DNA from: Cladorhizidae sp. MBARI D1340-BT2
Lineage: Eukaryota > Porifera > Demospongiae > Poecilosclerida > Cladorhizidae
Reading direction: 5' to 3'
Assembly (NCBI GenBank): GCA_028752905.1
Contig: JAQNBH010000004.1
Span: 9,242,559-9,306,558, forward strand
Length of the DNA stretch: 64,000 bases
Both the position numbers and the translations under genes were made by a program. A model generated the notes under the pieces. That model had not been told where the DNA came from. It saw only the letters and a program-made list of their open reading frames with translations, and made no database searches. Shown here in pieces: positions 45,901 through 59,910 of this stretch. How positions within the stretch are numbered: the first letter of the stretch is position 1; each line of letters opens with the position of its first letter.

Positions 45901-48900
45901 CTATCATTAGCTAAGGAATCACTAGTGGCCTATCATTAGCTAAGGAATCACTAGTGGCCTATCATTAGCTAAGGAATCACTAGTGGCCTATCATTAGCTA
46001 AGGAATCACTAGTGGCCTATCATTAGCTAAGGAATCACAAGTGGCCTATCATTAGCTATGGAATCACTAGTGGCCTATCATTAGCTAAGGAATCACTAGT
46101 GGCCTATCATTAGCTAAGTAGCCTATCATTAGCTAAGGAATCACTAGTGGCCTATCATTAGCTAAGGAATCACTAGTGGCCTATCATTAGCTAAGGAATC
46201 ACTAGTGGCCTATCATTAGGTAAGGAATCACTAGTGGCCTATCATTAGCTAAGGAATCACTAGTGGCCTATCATTAGCTAAGGAATCACTAGTGGCCTAT
46301 CATTAGCTAAGGAATCACTAGTGGCCTATCATTAGCTAAGGAATCACTAGTGGCCTATCATTAGGTAAGGAATCACTAGTGGCCTATCATTAGCTAAGGA
46401 ATCACTAGTGGCCTATCATTAGCTAAGGAATCACTAGTGGCCTATCATTAGCTAACGAATCACTAGTGGCCTATCATTAGCTAACGAATCACTAGTGGCC
46501 TATCATTAGCTAAGGAATCACTAGTGGCCTATCATTAGCTAAGGAATCACTAGTGGCCTATCATTAGCTAAGGAATCACTAGTGGCCTATCATTAGCTAA
46601 GGAATCACAAGTGGCCTATCATTAGCTAAGGAATCACTAGTGGCCTATCATTAGGTAAGGAATCACTAGTGGCCTATCATTAGGTAAGGAATCACTAGTG
46701 GCCTATCATTAGCTAAGGAATCACTAGTGGCCTATCATTAGCTAAGGAATCACAAGTGGCCTATCATTAGCTAAGGAATCACAAGTGGCCTATCATTAGC
46801 TAAGGAATCACTAGTGGCCTATCATTAGCTAAGGAATCACTAGTGGCCTATCATTAGCTAAGAAATCACTAGTGGCCTATCATTAGCTAAGGAATCACTA
46901 GTGGCCTATCATTAGCTAAGGAATCACTAGTGGCCTATCATTAGGTAAGGAATCACTAGTGACCTATCATTATCACTAGTGGCCTGTCATTAGCTAAGGA
47001 ATCACTAGTGGCTAAGGAATCACTAGTGGCTAAGGAATCACTAGTGGCCTATCATTAGCTATGGAATCACTAGTGGCCTATCATTAGCTAAGGAATCACT
47101 AGTGGCCTATCATTAGGTAAGGAATCACTAGTGGCCTATCATTAGCTAAGGAATCACTAGTGACCTATCATTAGCTAAGGAATCACTAGTGGCCTATCAT
47201 TAGCTAAGGAATCACTAGTGGCCTATCATTAGCTAAGGAATCACAAGTGGCCTATCATTAGCTAAGGAATCACTAGTGGCCTATCATTAGCTAAGGAATC
47301 ACTAGTGGCCTATCATTAGCTAAAGAATCACTAGTGGCCTATCATTAGCTAAGGAATCACTAGTGGCCTATCATTAGCTAAGGAATCACTAGTGGCCTAT
47401 CATTAGCTAAGGAATCACTAGTGGCCTATCATTAGCTAAGGAATCACTAGTGGCCTATCATTAGCTAAGGAATCACTAGTGGCCTATCATTAGCTAAGGA
47501 ATAACTAGTGGCCTATCATTAGCTAAGGAATCACTAGTGGCCTATCATTAGCTAAGGAATCACTAGTGGCTAAGGAATCACTAGTGGCCTATCATTAGCT
47601 ATGGAATCACTAGTGGCCTATCATTAGCTAAGGAATCACTAGTGGCCTATCATTAGCTAAGGAATCACTAGTGACCTATCATTAGCTAAGGAATCACTAG
47701 TGGCCTATCATTAGCTAAGGAATCACTAGTGGCCTATAATTAGCTAAGGAATCACTAGTGGCCTATCATTAGCTAAGGAATCACAAGTGGCCTATCATTA
47801 GCTAAGGAATCACAAGTGGCCTATCATTAGCTAAGGAATCACTAGTGGCCTATCATTAGCTAAGAAATCACTGGTGGCCTATCATTAGCTAAGGAATCAC
47901 TGGTGGCCTATCATTAGCTAAGGAATCACTAGTGGCCTATCATTAGCTAAGGAATCACAAGTGGCCTATCATTAGCTAAGGAATCACTAGTGGCCTATCA
48001 TTAGGTAAGGAATCACTAGTGGCCTACCATTAGCTAAGGAATCACTAGTGACCTATCATTAGCTAATGAATCACTAGTGGCCTATCATTAGCTAAGGAAT
48101 CACTAGTGGCTTATCATTAGCTAAGGAATCACTAGTGGCCTATCATTAGCTAAGGAATCACTAGTGGCCTATCATTAGCTAAGGAATCACTAGTGGCCTA
48201 TCATTAGCTAAGGAATCACTAGTGGCCTATCATTAGCTATGGAATCACAAGTGGCCTATCATTAGCTATGGAATCACAAGTGGCCTATCATTAGCTATGG
48301 AATCACAAGTGGCCTATCATTAGCTAAGGAATCACTAGTGGCCTATCATTAGCTAAGGAATCACTAGTGGCCTATCATTAGCTAAGGAATCACTAGTGGC
48401 CTATCATTAGCTAAGGAATCACTAGTGGCCTATCATTAGGTAAGGAATCACTAGTGACCTATCATTAGCTAAGGAATCACTAGTGGCCTGTCATTAGCTA
48501 AGGAATCGGCTAAGGAATCACTAGTGGCCTATCATTAGCTATGGAATCACTAGTGGCCTATCATTAGCTAAGGAATCACTAGTGGCCTATCATTAGCTAA
48601 GGAATCACAAGTGGCCTATCATTAGCTAAGGAATCACTAGTGGCCTATCATTAGCTAAGGAATCACTAGTGGCCTATCATTAGCTAAGGAATCACTAGTG
48701 GCCTATCATTAGCTAAGGAATCACTAGTGGCCTATCATTAGCTAAGGAATCACTAGTGGCCTATCATTAGCTAAGGAATCACTAGTGGCCTATCATTAGC
48801 TAAGAAATCACTAGTGGCCTATCATTAGCTAAGGAATCACTAGTGGCCTATCATTAGCTAAGGAATCACTAGTGGCCTATCATTAGCTAAGGAATCACTA

Positions 48901-51900
48901 GTGGCCTATCATTAGCTAAGGAATCACTAGTGGCCTATCATTAGCTAAGGAATCACTAGTGGCCTATCATTAGCTAAGGAATCACTAGTGACCTATCATT
49001 AGCTAAGGAATCACTAGTGGCCTGTCATTAGCTAAGGAATCACTACTAGCTATTACCATCCCTATCATTAGCTAAGGAATCACAAGTGGCCTATCATTAG
49101 CTATGGAATCACAAGTGGCCTATCATTAGCTATGGAATCACTAGTGGCCTATCATTAGCTATGGAATCACTAGTGGCTTATTATTAGCTAAGGAATCACT
49201 AGTGGCCTATCATTAGCTAAGGAATCACTAGTGGCCTATCATTAGCTAAGGAATCACTAGTGGCCTATCATTAGCTAAGGAATCACTAGTGGCCTATCAT
49301 TAGGTAAGGAATCACTAGTGGCCTATCATTAGCTAAGGAATCACTAGTGGCCTATCATTAGCTAAGGAATCACTAGTGGCTTATTATTAGCTAAGGAATC
49401 ACTAGTGGCCTATCATTAGCTAAGGAATCACTAGTGGCCTATCATTAGGTAAGGAATCACTAGTGACCTATCATTAGCTAAGGAATCACTAGTGGCCTAT
49501 CATTAGCTAAGGAATCACTAGTGGCCTATCATTAGCTAAGGAATCACTAGTGGCCTATCATTAGCTAAGGAATCACTAGTGGCCTATCATTAGCTAAGGA
49601 ATCACAAGTGGCCTATCATTAGCTAAGGAATCACTAGTAGCCTATCATTAGCTAAGGAATCACTAGTGGCCTATCATTAGCTATGGAATCACAAGTGGCC
49701 TATCATTAGCTAAGGAATCACTAGTGGCCTATCATTAGCTAAGGAATCACTAGTGGCCTATCATTAGCTAAGGAATCACTAGTGGCCTATCGTTAGCTAA
49801 GGAATCACAAGTGGCCTATCATTAACTAAGGAATCACTAGTGGCCTATCATTAGGTAAGGAATCACTAGTGGCCTATCATTAGGTAAGGAATCACTAGTG
49901 GCCTATAATTAGCTAAGGAATCACTAGTGGCCTATCATTAGCTAAGGAATCACTAGTGGCCTATCATTAGCTAAGGAATCACAAGTGGCCTATCATTAGC
50001 TAAGGAATCACTAGTGGCCTATCATTAGCTAAGGAATCACTAGTGGCCTATCATTAGCTAAGAAATCACTAGTGGCCTATCATTAGCTAAGGAATCACTA
50101 GTGGCCTATCATTAGCTTAGGAATCACTAGTGGCCTATCATTAGCTAAGGAATCACTAGTGGCCTATCATTAGGTAAGGAATCACTAGTGACCTATCATT
50201 AGCTAAGGAATCACTAGTGGCCTGTCATTAGCTAAGGAATCACTAGTGGCCTATCATAAGGTAAGGAATCACTAGTGGCCTATCATTAGCTAAGGAATCA
50301 CTAGTGGCCTATAATTAGCTAAGGAATCACTAGTGGCCTATCATTAGCTAAGGAATCACAAGTGGCCTATCATTAGCTAAGGAATCACAAGTGGCCTATC
50401 ATTAGCTAAGGAATCACTAGTGGCCTATCATTAGCTAAGAAATCACTAGTGGCCTATCATTAGCTAAGGAATCACTAGTGGCCTATCATTAGCTTAGGAA
50501 TCACTAGTGGCCTATCATTAGCTAAGGAATCACTAGTGGCCTATCATTAGGTAAGGAATCACTAGTGACCTATCATTAGCTAAGGAATCACTAGTGGCCT
50601 GTCATTAGCTAAGGAATCACTAGTGGCTAAGGAATCACTAGTGGCCTATCATTAGCTAAGGAATCACTAGTGGCCTATCATTAGCTAAGGAATCACTAGT
50701 GGCCTATCATTAGGTAAGGAATCACTAGTGGCCTATCATTAGCTTAGGAATCACTAGTGGCCTATCATTAGCTAAGGAATCACTAGTGGCCTATCATTAG
50801 GTAAGGAATCACTAGTGACCTATCATTAGCTAAGGAATCACTAGTGGCCTGTCATTAGCTAAGGAATCACTAGTGGCTAAGGAATCACTAGTGGCCTATC
50901 ATTAGCTAAGGAATCACTAGTGGCCTATCATTAGCTAAGGAATCACTAGTGGCCTATCATTAGGTAAGGAATCACTAGTGGCCTATAATTAGCTAAGGAA
51001 TCACTAGTGGCCTATCATTAGCTAAGGAATCACTAGTGGCCTATCATTAGCTAAGGAATCACAAGTGGTCTATCATTAGCTAAGGAATCACTAGTGGCCT
51101 ATCATTAGCTAAGGAATCACTAGTGGCCTATCATTAGCTAAGAAATCACTAGTGGCCTATCATTAGCTAAGGAATCACTAGTGGCCTATCATTACCTAAG
51201 GAATCACTAGTGGCCTATCATTAGCTAAGGAATCACAAGTGGCCTATCATTAGCTAAGGAATCACTAGTGGCCTATCATTAGCTAAGGAATCACTAGTGG
51301 CCTATCATTAGCTAAGGAATCACTAGTGGCCTATCATTAGTTAAGGAATCACTAGTGGCCTATCATTAGCTAAGGAATCACTAGTGGCCTATCATTAGCT
51401 AAGGAATCACTAGTGGCCTATCATTAGCTAAGGAATCACTAGTGGCCTATCATTAGCTAAGGAATCACAAGTGGCCTATCATTAGCTAAGGAATCACTAG
51501 TGGCCTATCATTAGCTAAGGAATCACTAGTGGCCTATCATTAGCTAAGGAATCACTAGTGGCCTATCATTAGCTAAGGAATCACTAGTGGCCTATCATTA
51601 GCTAAGAAATCACTAGTGGCCTATCATTAGCTAAGGAATCACTAGTGGCCTATCATTAGCTTAGGAATCACTAGTGGCCTATCATTAGCTAAGGAATCAC
51701 AAGTGGCCTATCATTAGCTAAGGAATCACTAGTGGCCTGTCATTAGGTAAGGAATCACTAGTGGCCTATCATTAGGTAAGGAATCACTAGTGGCCTATAA
51801 TTAGCTAAGGAATCACTAGTGGCCTATCATTAGCTAAGGAATCACTAGTGGCCTATCATTAGCTAAGGAATCACAAGTGGCCTATCATTAGCTAAGGAAT

Positions 51901-53648
51901 CACTAGTGGCCTATCATTAGCTAAGGAATCACTAGTGGACTATCATTAGCTAAGAAATCACTAGTGGCCTATCATTAGCTAAGGAATCACTAGTGGCCTA
52001 TCATTAGCTTAGGAATCACTAGTGGCCTATCATTAGCTAAGAAATCACTAGTGGCCTATCATTAGCTAAGGAATCACTAGTGGCCTATCATTAGCTAAGG
52101 AATCACTAGTGGCCTATCATTAGCTTAGGAATCACTAGTGGACTATCATTAGCTAAGAAATCACTAGTGGCCTATCATTAGCTAAGGAATCACTAGTGGC
52201 CTATCATTAGCTAAGGAATCACTAGTGGCCTATCATTAGGTAAGGAATCACTAGTGACCTATCATTAGCTAAGGAATCACTAGTGGCCTGTCATTAGCTA
52301 AGGAATCACTAGTGGCTAAGGAATCACTAGTGGCCTATCATTAGCTATGGAATCACTAGTGGCCTATCATTAGCTAAGGAATCACTAGTGGCCTATCATT
52401 AGCTAAGGAATCACTAGTGACCTATCATTAGCTAAGGAATCACTAGTGGCCTATCATTAGCTAAGGAATCACTAGTGGCCTATCATTAGCTATGGAATCA
52501 CAAGTGGCCTATCATTAGCTAAGGAATCACTAGTGGCCTATCATTAGCTAAGGAATCACTAGTGGCCTATCATTAGCTAAGGAATCACTAGTGGCCTATC
52601 ATTAGCTAAGGAATCACTAGTGGCCTATCATTAGCTAAGGAATCACAAGTGGCCTATCATTAGCTAAGGATCACTAGTGGCCTATCATTAGCTAAGGAAT
52701 CACAAGTGGCCTATCATTAGCTAAGGAATCACAAGTGGCCTATCATTAGCTAAGGAATCACTAGTGGCCTATCATTAGGTAAGGAATCACTAGTGGCCTG
52801 TCATTAGGTAAGGAATCACTAGTGGCCTATCATTAGGTAAGGAATCACTAGTGGCCTATCATTAGCTAAGGAATCACTAGTGGCCTATCATTAGCTAAGG
52901 AATCACAAGTGGCCTATCATTAGCTAAGGAATCACAAGTGGCCTATCATTAGCTAAGGAATCACTAGTGGCCTATCATTAGGTAAGGAATCACTAGTGGC
53001 CTATCATTAGCTAAGGAATCACTAGTGACCTATCATTAGCTAAGGAATCACTAGTGGCCTATCATTAGCTAAGGAATCACTAGTGGCCTATCATTAGCTA
53101 AGGAATCACAAGTGGCCTATCATTAGCTAAGGAATCACTAGTGGCCTATCATTAGCTAAGGAATCACTAGTGGCCTATCATTAGCTAAAGAATCACTAGT
53201 GGCCTATCATTAGCTAAGGAATCACTAGTGGCCTATCATTAGCTAAGGAATCACTAGTGGCCTATCATTAGCTAAGGAATCACTAGTGGCCTATCATTAG
53301 CTAAGGAATCACTAGTGGCCTATCATTAGCTAAGGAATCACTAGTGGCCTATCATTAGCTAAGGAATAACTAGTGGCCTATAATTAGCTAAGGAATCACT
53401 AGTGGCCTATCATTAGCTAAGGAATCACTAGTGGCCTATCATTAGCTAAGGAATCACTAGTGGCTAAGGAATCACTAGTGGCCTATCATTAGCTATGGAA
53501 TCACTAGTGGCCTATCATTAGCTAAGGAATCACTAGTGGCCTATCATTAGCTAAGGAATCACTAGTGGCCTATCATTAGCTAAGGAATCACTAGTGGCCT
53601 ATCATTAGCTAAGGAATCACTAGTGGCCTATCATTAGCTAAGAAATCA

Positions 53649-56283
53649 CTGGTGGCCTATCATTAGCTAAGGAATCACTGGTGGCCTATCATTAGCTAAG
53701 GAATCACTAGTGGCCTATCATTAGCTAAGGAATCACAAGTGGCCTATCATTAGCTAAGGAATCACTAGTGGCCTATCATTAGGTAAGGAATCACTAGTGG
53801 CCTACCATTAGCTAAGGAATCACTAGTGGCCTATCATTAGCTAAGGAATCACTAGTGGCCTATCATTAGCTAAGGAATCACTAGTGGCTTATCATTAGCT
53901 AAGGAATCACTAGTGGCCTATCATTAGCTAAGGAATCACTAGTGGCCTATCATTAGCTAAGGAATCACTAGTGGCCTATCATTAGCTAAGGAATCACTAG
54001 TGGCCTATCATTAGCTTAGGAATCACTAGTGGCCTATCATTAGGTAAGGAATCACTAGTGACCTATCATTAGCTAATGAATCACTAGTGGCCTATCATTA
54101 GCTAAGGAATCACTAGTGGCTTATCATTAGCTAAGGAATCACTAGTGGCCTATCATTAGCTAAGGAATCACTAGTGGCCTATCATTAGCTAAGGAATCAC
54201 TAGTGGCCTATCATTAGCTAAGGAATCACTAGTGGCCTATCATTAGCTAAGGAATCACTAGTGGCCTATCATTAGCTATGGAATCACAAGTGGCCTATCA
54301 TTAGCTATGGAATCACAAGTGGCCTATCATTAGCTATGGAATCACAAGTGGCCTATCATTAGCTAAGGAATCACTAGTGGCCTATCATTAGCTAAGGAAT
54401 CACTAGTGGCCTATCATTAGCTAAGGAATCACTAGTGGCCTATCATTAGCTAAGGAATCACTAGTGGCCTATCATTAGGTAAGGAATCACTAGTGACCTA
54501 TCATTAGCTAAGGAATCACTAGTGGCCTGTCATTAGCTAAGGAATCGGCTAAGGAATCACTAGTGGCCTATCATTAGCTATGGAATCACTAGTGGCCTAT
54601 CATTAGCTAAGGAATCACTAGTGGCCTATCATTAGCTAAGGAATCACAAGTGGCCTATCATTAGCTAAGGAATCACTAGTGGCCTATCATTAGCTAAGGA
54701 ATCACTAGTGGCCTATCATTAGCTAAGGAATCACTAGTGGCCTATCATTAGCTAAGGAATCACTAGTGGCCTATCATTAGCTAAGGAATCACTAGTGGCC
54801 TATCATTAGCTAAGGAATCACTAGTGGCCTATCATTAGCTAAGAAATCACTAGTGGCCTATCATTAGCTAAGGAATCACTAGTGGCCTATCATTAGCTAA
54901 GGAATCACTAGTGGCCTATCATTAGCTAAGGAATCACTAGTGGCCTATCATTAGCTAAGAAATCACTGGTGGCCTATCATTAGCTAAGGAATCACTGGTG
55001 GCCTATCATTAGCTAAGGAATCACTAGTGGCCTATCATTAGCTAAGGAATCACAAGTGGCCTATCATTAGCTAAGGAATCACTAGTGGCCTATCATTAGG
55101 TAAGGAATCACTAGTGGCCTACCATTAGCTAAGGAATCACTAGTGGCCTATCATTAGCTAAGGAATCACTAGTGGCCTATCATTAGCTAAGGAATCACTA
55201 GTGGCTTATCATTAGCTAAGGAATCACTAGTGGCCTATCATTAGCTAAGGAATCACTAGTGGCCTATCATTAGCTAAGGAATCACTAGTGGCCTATCATT
55301 AGCTAAGGAATCACTAGTGGCCTATCATTAGCTTAGGAATCACTAGTGGCCTATCATTAGGTAAGGAATCACTAGTGACCTATCATTAGCTAATGAATCA
55401 CTAGTGGCCTATCATTAGCTAAGGAATCACTAGTGGCTTATCATTAGCTAAGGAATCACTAGTGGCCTATCATTAGCTAAGGAATCACTAGTGGCCTATC
55501 ATTAGCTAAGGAATCACTAGTGGCCTATCATTAGCTAAGGAATCACTAGTGGCCTATCATTAGCTAAGGAATCACTAGTGGCCTATCATTAGCTATGGAA
55601 TCACAAGTGGCCTATCATTAGCTATGGAATCACAAGTGGCCTATCATTAGCTATGGAATCACAAGTGGCCTATCATTAGCTAAGGAATCACTAGTGGCCT
55701 ATCATTAGCTAAGGAATCACTAGTGGCCTATCATTAGCTAAGGAATCACTAGTGGCCTATCATTAGCTAAGGAATCACTAGTGGCCTATCATTAGGTAAG
55801 GAATCACTAGTGACCTATCATTAGCTAAGGAATCACTAGTGGCCTGTCATTAGCTAAGGAATCGGCTAAGGAATCACTAGTGGCCTATCATTAGCTATGG
55901 AATCACTAGTGGCCTATCATTAGCTAAGGAATCACTAGTGGCCTATCATTAGCTAAGGAATCACAAGTGGCCTATCATTAGCTAAGGAATCACTAGTGGC
56001 CTATCATTAGCTAAGGAATCACTAGTGGCCTATCATTAGCTAAGGAATCACTAGTGGCCTATCATTAGCTAAGGAATCACTAGTGGCCTATCATTAGCTA
56101 AGGAATCACTAGTGGCCTATCATTAGCTAAGGAATCACTAGTGGCCTATCATTAGCTAAGAAATCACTAGTGGCCTATCATTAGCTAAGGAATCACTAGT
56201 GGCCTATCATTAGCTAAGGAATCACTAGTGGCCTATCATTAGCTAAGGAATCACTAGTGGCCTATCATTAGCTAAGGAATCAC
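53649..56283 (+). repeat. 1,317-bp tandem duplication within the satellite
   Basis: The paired CTGGTGG variant at 53649 recurs at 54966, and the GGAATCGGCTAAGG junction at 54541 recurs at 55858; both offsets are exactly 1,317 bp. Outer limits are approximate. Confidence 0.85.
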
Positions 56284-59200
56284 TAGTGGCCTATCATTAG
56301 CTAAGGAATCACTAGTGGCCTATCATTAGCTAAGGAATCACTAGTGACCTATCATTAGCTAAGGAATCACTAGTGGCCTGTCATTAGCTAAGGAATCACT
56401 ACTAGCTATTACCATCCCTATCATTAGCTAAGGAATCACAAGTGGCCTATCATTAGCTATGGAATCACAAGTGGCCTATCATTAGCTATGGAATCACTAG
56501 TGGCCTATCATTAGCTATGGAATCACTAGTGGCTTATTATTAGCTAAGGAATCACTAGTGGCCTATCATTAGCTAAGGAATCACTAGTGGCCTATCATTA
56601 GCTAAGGAATCACTAGTGGCCTATCATTAGCTAAGGAATCACTAGTGGCCTATAATTAGGTAAGGAATCACTAGTGGCCTATCATTAGCTAAGGAATCAC
56701 TAGTGGCCTATCATTAGCTAAGGAATCACTAGTGGCTTATTATTAGCTAAGGAATCACTAGTGGCCTATCATTAGCTAAGGAATCACTAGTGGCCTATCA
56801 TTAGGTAAGGAATCACTAGTGACCTATCATTAGCTAAGGAATCACTAGTGGCCTATCATTAGCTAAGGAATCACTAGTGGCCTATCATTAGCTAAGGAAT
56901 CACTAGTGGCCTATCATTAGCTAAGGAATCACTAGTGGCCTATCATTAGCTAAGGAATCACAAGTGGCCTATCATTAGCTAAGGAATCACTAGTAGCCTA
57001 TCATTAGCTAAGGAATCACTAGTGGCCTATCATTAGCTATGGAATCACAAGTGGCCTATCATTAGCTAAGGAATCACTAGTGGCCTATCATTAGCTAAGG
57101 AATCACTAGTGGCCTATCATTAGCTAAGGAATCACTAGTGGCCTATCATTAGCTAAGGAATCACAAGTGGCCTATCATTAACTAAGGAATCACTAGTGGC
57201 CTATCATTAGGTAAGGAATCACTAGTGGCCTATCATTAGGTAAGGAATCACTAGTGGCCTATAATTAGCTAAGGAATCACTAGTGGCCTATCATTAGCTA
57301 AGGAATCACTAGTGGCCTATCATTAGCTAAGGAATCACTAGTGGCCTATCATTAGCTAAGGAATCACTAGTGGCCTATCATTAGCTAAGAAATCACTAGT
57401 GGCCTATCATTAGCTAAGGAATCACTAGTGGCCTATCATTAGCTTAGGAATCACTAGTGGCCTATCATTAGCTAAGGAATCACTAGTGGCCTATCATTAG
57501 GTAAGGAATCACTAGTGACCTATCATTAGCTAAGGAATCACTAGTGGCCTGTCATTAGCTAAGGAATCACTAGTGGCCTATCATAAGGTAAGGAATCACT
57601 AGTGGCCTATCATTAGCTAAGGAATCACTAGTGGCCTATCATTAGCTAAGGAATCACAAGTGGCCTATCATTAGCTAAGGAATCACTAGTGGCCTATCAT
57701 TAGCTAAGGAATCACTAGTGGCCTATCATTAGCTAAGGAATCACTAGTGGCCTATCATTAGTTAAGGAATCACTAGTGGCCTATCATTAGCTAAGGAATC
57801 ACTAGTGGCCTATCATTAGCTAAGGAATCACTAGTGGCCTATCATTAGCTAAGGAATCACTAGTGGCCTATCATTAGCTAAGAAATCACAAGTGGCCTAT
57901 CATTAGCTAAGGAATCACTAGTGGCCTATCATTAGCTAAGGAATCACTAGTGGCCTATCATTAGCTAAGGAATCACTAGTGGCCTATCATTAGCTAAGGA
58001 ATCACTAGTGGCCTATCATTAGCTAAGAAATCACTAGTGGCCTATCATTAGCTAAGGAATCACTAGTGGCCTATCATTAGCTTAGGAATCACTAGTGGCC
58101 TATCATTAGCTAAGGAATCACAAGTGGCCTATCATTAGCTAAGGAATCACTAGTGGCCTGTCATTAGGTAAGGAATCACTAGTGGCCTATCATTAGGTAA
58201 GGAATCACTAGTGGCCTATAATTAGCTAAGGAATCACTAGTGGCCTATCATTAGCTAAGGAATCACTAGTGGCCTATCATTAGCTAAGGAATCACAAGTG
58301 GCCTATCATTAGCTAAGGAATCACTAGTGGCCTATCATTAGCTAAGGAATCACTAGTGGACTATCATTAGCTAAGAAATCACTAGTGGCCTATCATTAGC
58401 TAAGGAATCACTAGTGGCCTATCATTAGCTTAGGAATCACTAGTGGCCTATCATTAGCTAAGAAATCACTAGTGGCCTATCATTAGCTAAGGAATCACTA
58501 GTGGCCTATCATTAGCTAAGGAATCACTAGTGGCCTATCATTAGCTTAGGAATCACTAGTGGACTATCATTAGCTAAGAAATCACTAGTGGCCTATCATT
58601 AGCTAAGGAATCACTAGTGGCCTATCATTAGCTAAGGAATCACTAGTGGCCTATCATTAGGTAAGGAATCACTAGTGACCTATCATTAGCTAAGGAATCA
58701 CTAGTGGCCTGTCATTAGCTAAGGAATCACTAGTGGATAAGGAATCACTAGTGGCCTATCATTAGCTATGGAATCACTAGTGGCCTATCATTAGCTAAGG
58801 AATCACTAGTGGCCTATCATTAGCTAAGGAATCACTAGTGACCTATCATTAGCTAAGGAATCACTAGTGGCCTATCATTAGCTAAGGAATCACTAGTGGC
58901 CTATCATTAGCTATGGAATCACAAGTGGCCTATCATTAGCTAAGGAATCACTAGTGGCCTATCTTTAGCTAAGGAATCACTAGTGGCCTATCATTAGCTA
59001 AGGAATCACTAGTGGCCTATCATTAGCTAAGGAATCACTAGTGGCCTATCATTAGCTAAGGAATCACAAGTGGCCTATCATTAGCTAAGGATCACTAGTG
59101 GCCTATCATTAGCTAAGGAATCACAAGTGGCCTATCATTAGCTAAGGAATCACAAGTGGCCTATCATTAGCTAAGGAATCACTAGTGGCCTATCATTAGG

Positions 59201-59910
59201 TAAGGAATCACTAGTGGCCTGTCATTAGGTAAGGAATCACTAGTGGCCTATCATTAGGTAAGGAATCACTAGTGGCCTATCATTAGCTAAGGAATCACTA
59301 GTGGCCTATCATTAGCTAAGGAATCACAAGTGGCCTATCATTAGCTAAGGAATCACAAGTGGCCTATCATTAGCTAAGGAATCACTAGTGGCCTATCATT
59401 AGGTAAGGAATCACTAGTGGCCTATCATTAGCTAAGGAATCACTAGTGACCTATCATTAGCTAAGGAATCACTAGTGGCCTATCATTAGCTAAGGAATCA
59501 CTAGTGGCCTATCATTAGCTAAGGAATCACAAGTGGCCTATCATTAGCTAAGGAATCACAAGTGGCCTATCATTAGCTAAGGAATCACTAGTGGCCTATC
59601 ATTAGCTAAGGAATCACTAGTGGCCTATCATTAGCTAAAGAATCACTAGTGGCCTATCATTAGCTAAGGAATCACTAGTGGCCTATCATTAGCTAAGGAA
59701 TCACTAGTGGCCTATCATTAGCTAAGGAATCACTAGTGGCCTATCATTAGCTAAGGAATCACTAGTGGCCTATCATTAGCTAAGGAATCACTAGTGGCCT
59801 ATCATTAGCTAAGGAATAACTAGTGGCCTATAATTAGCTAAGGAATCACTAGTGGCCTATCATTAGCTAAGGAATCACTAGTGGCCTATCATTAGCTAAG
59901 GAATCACTAG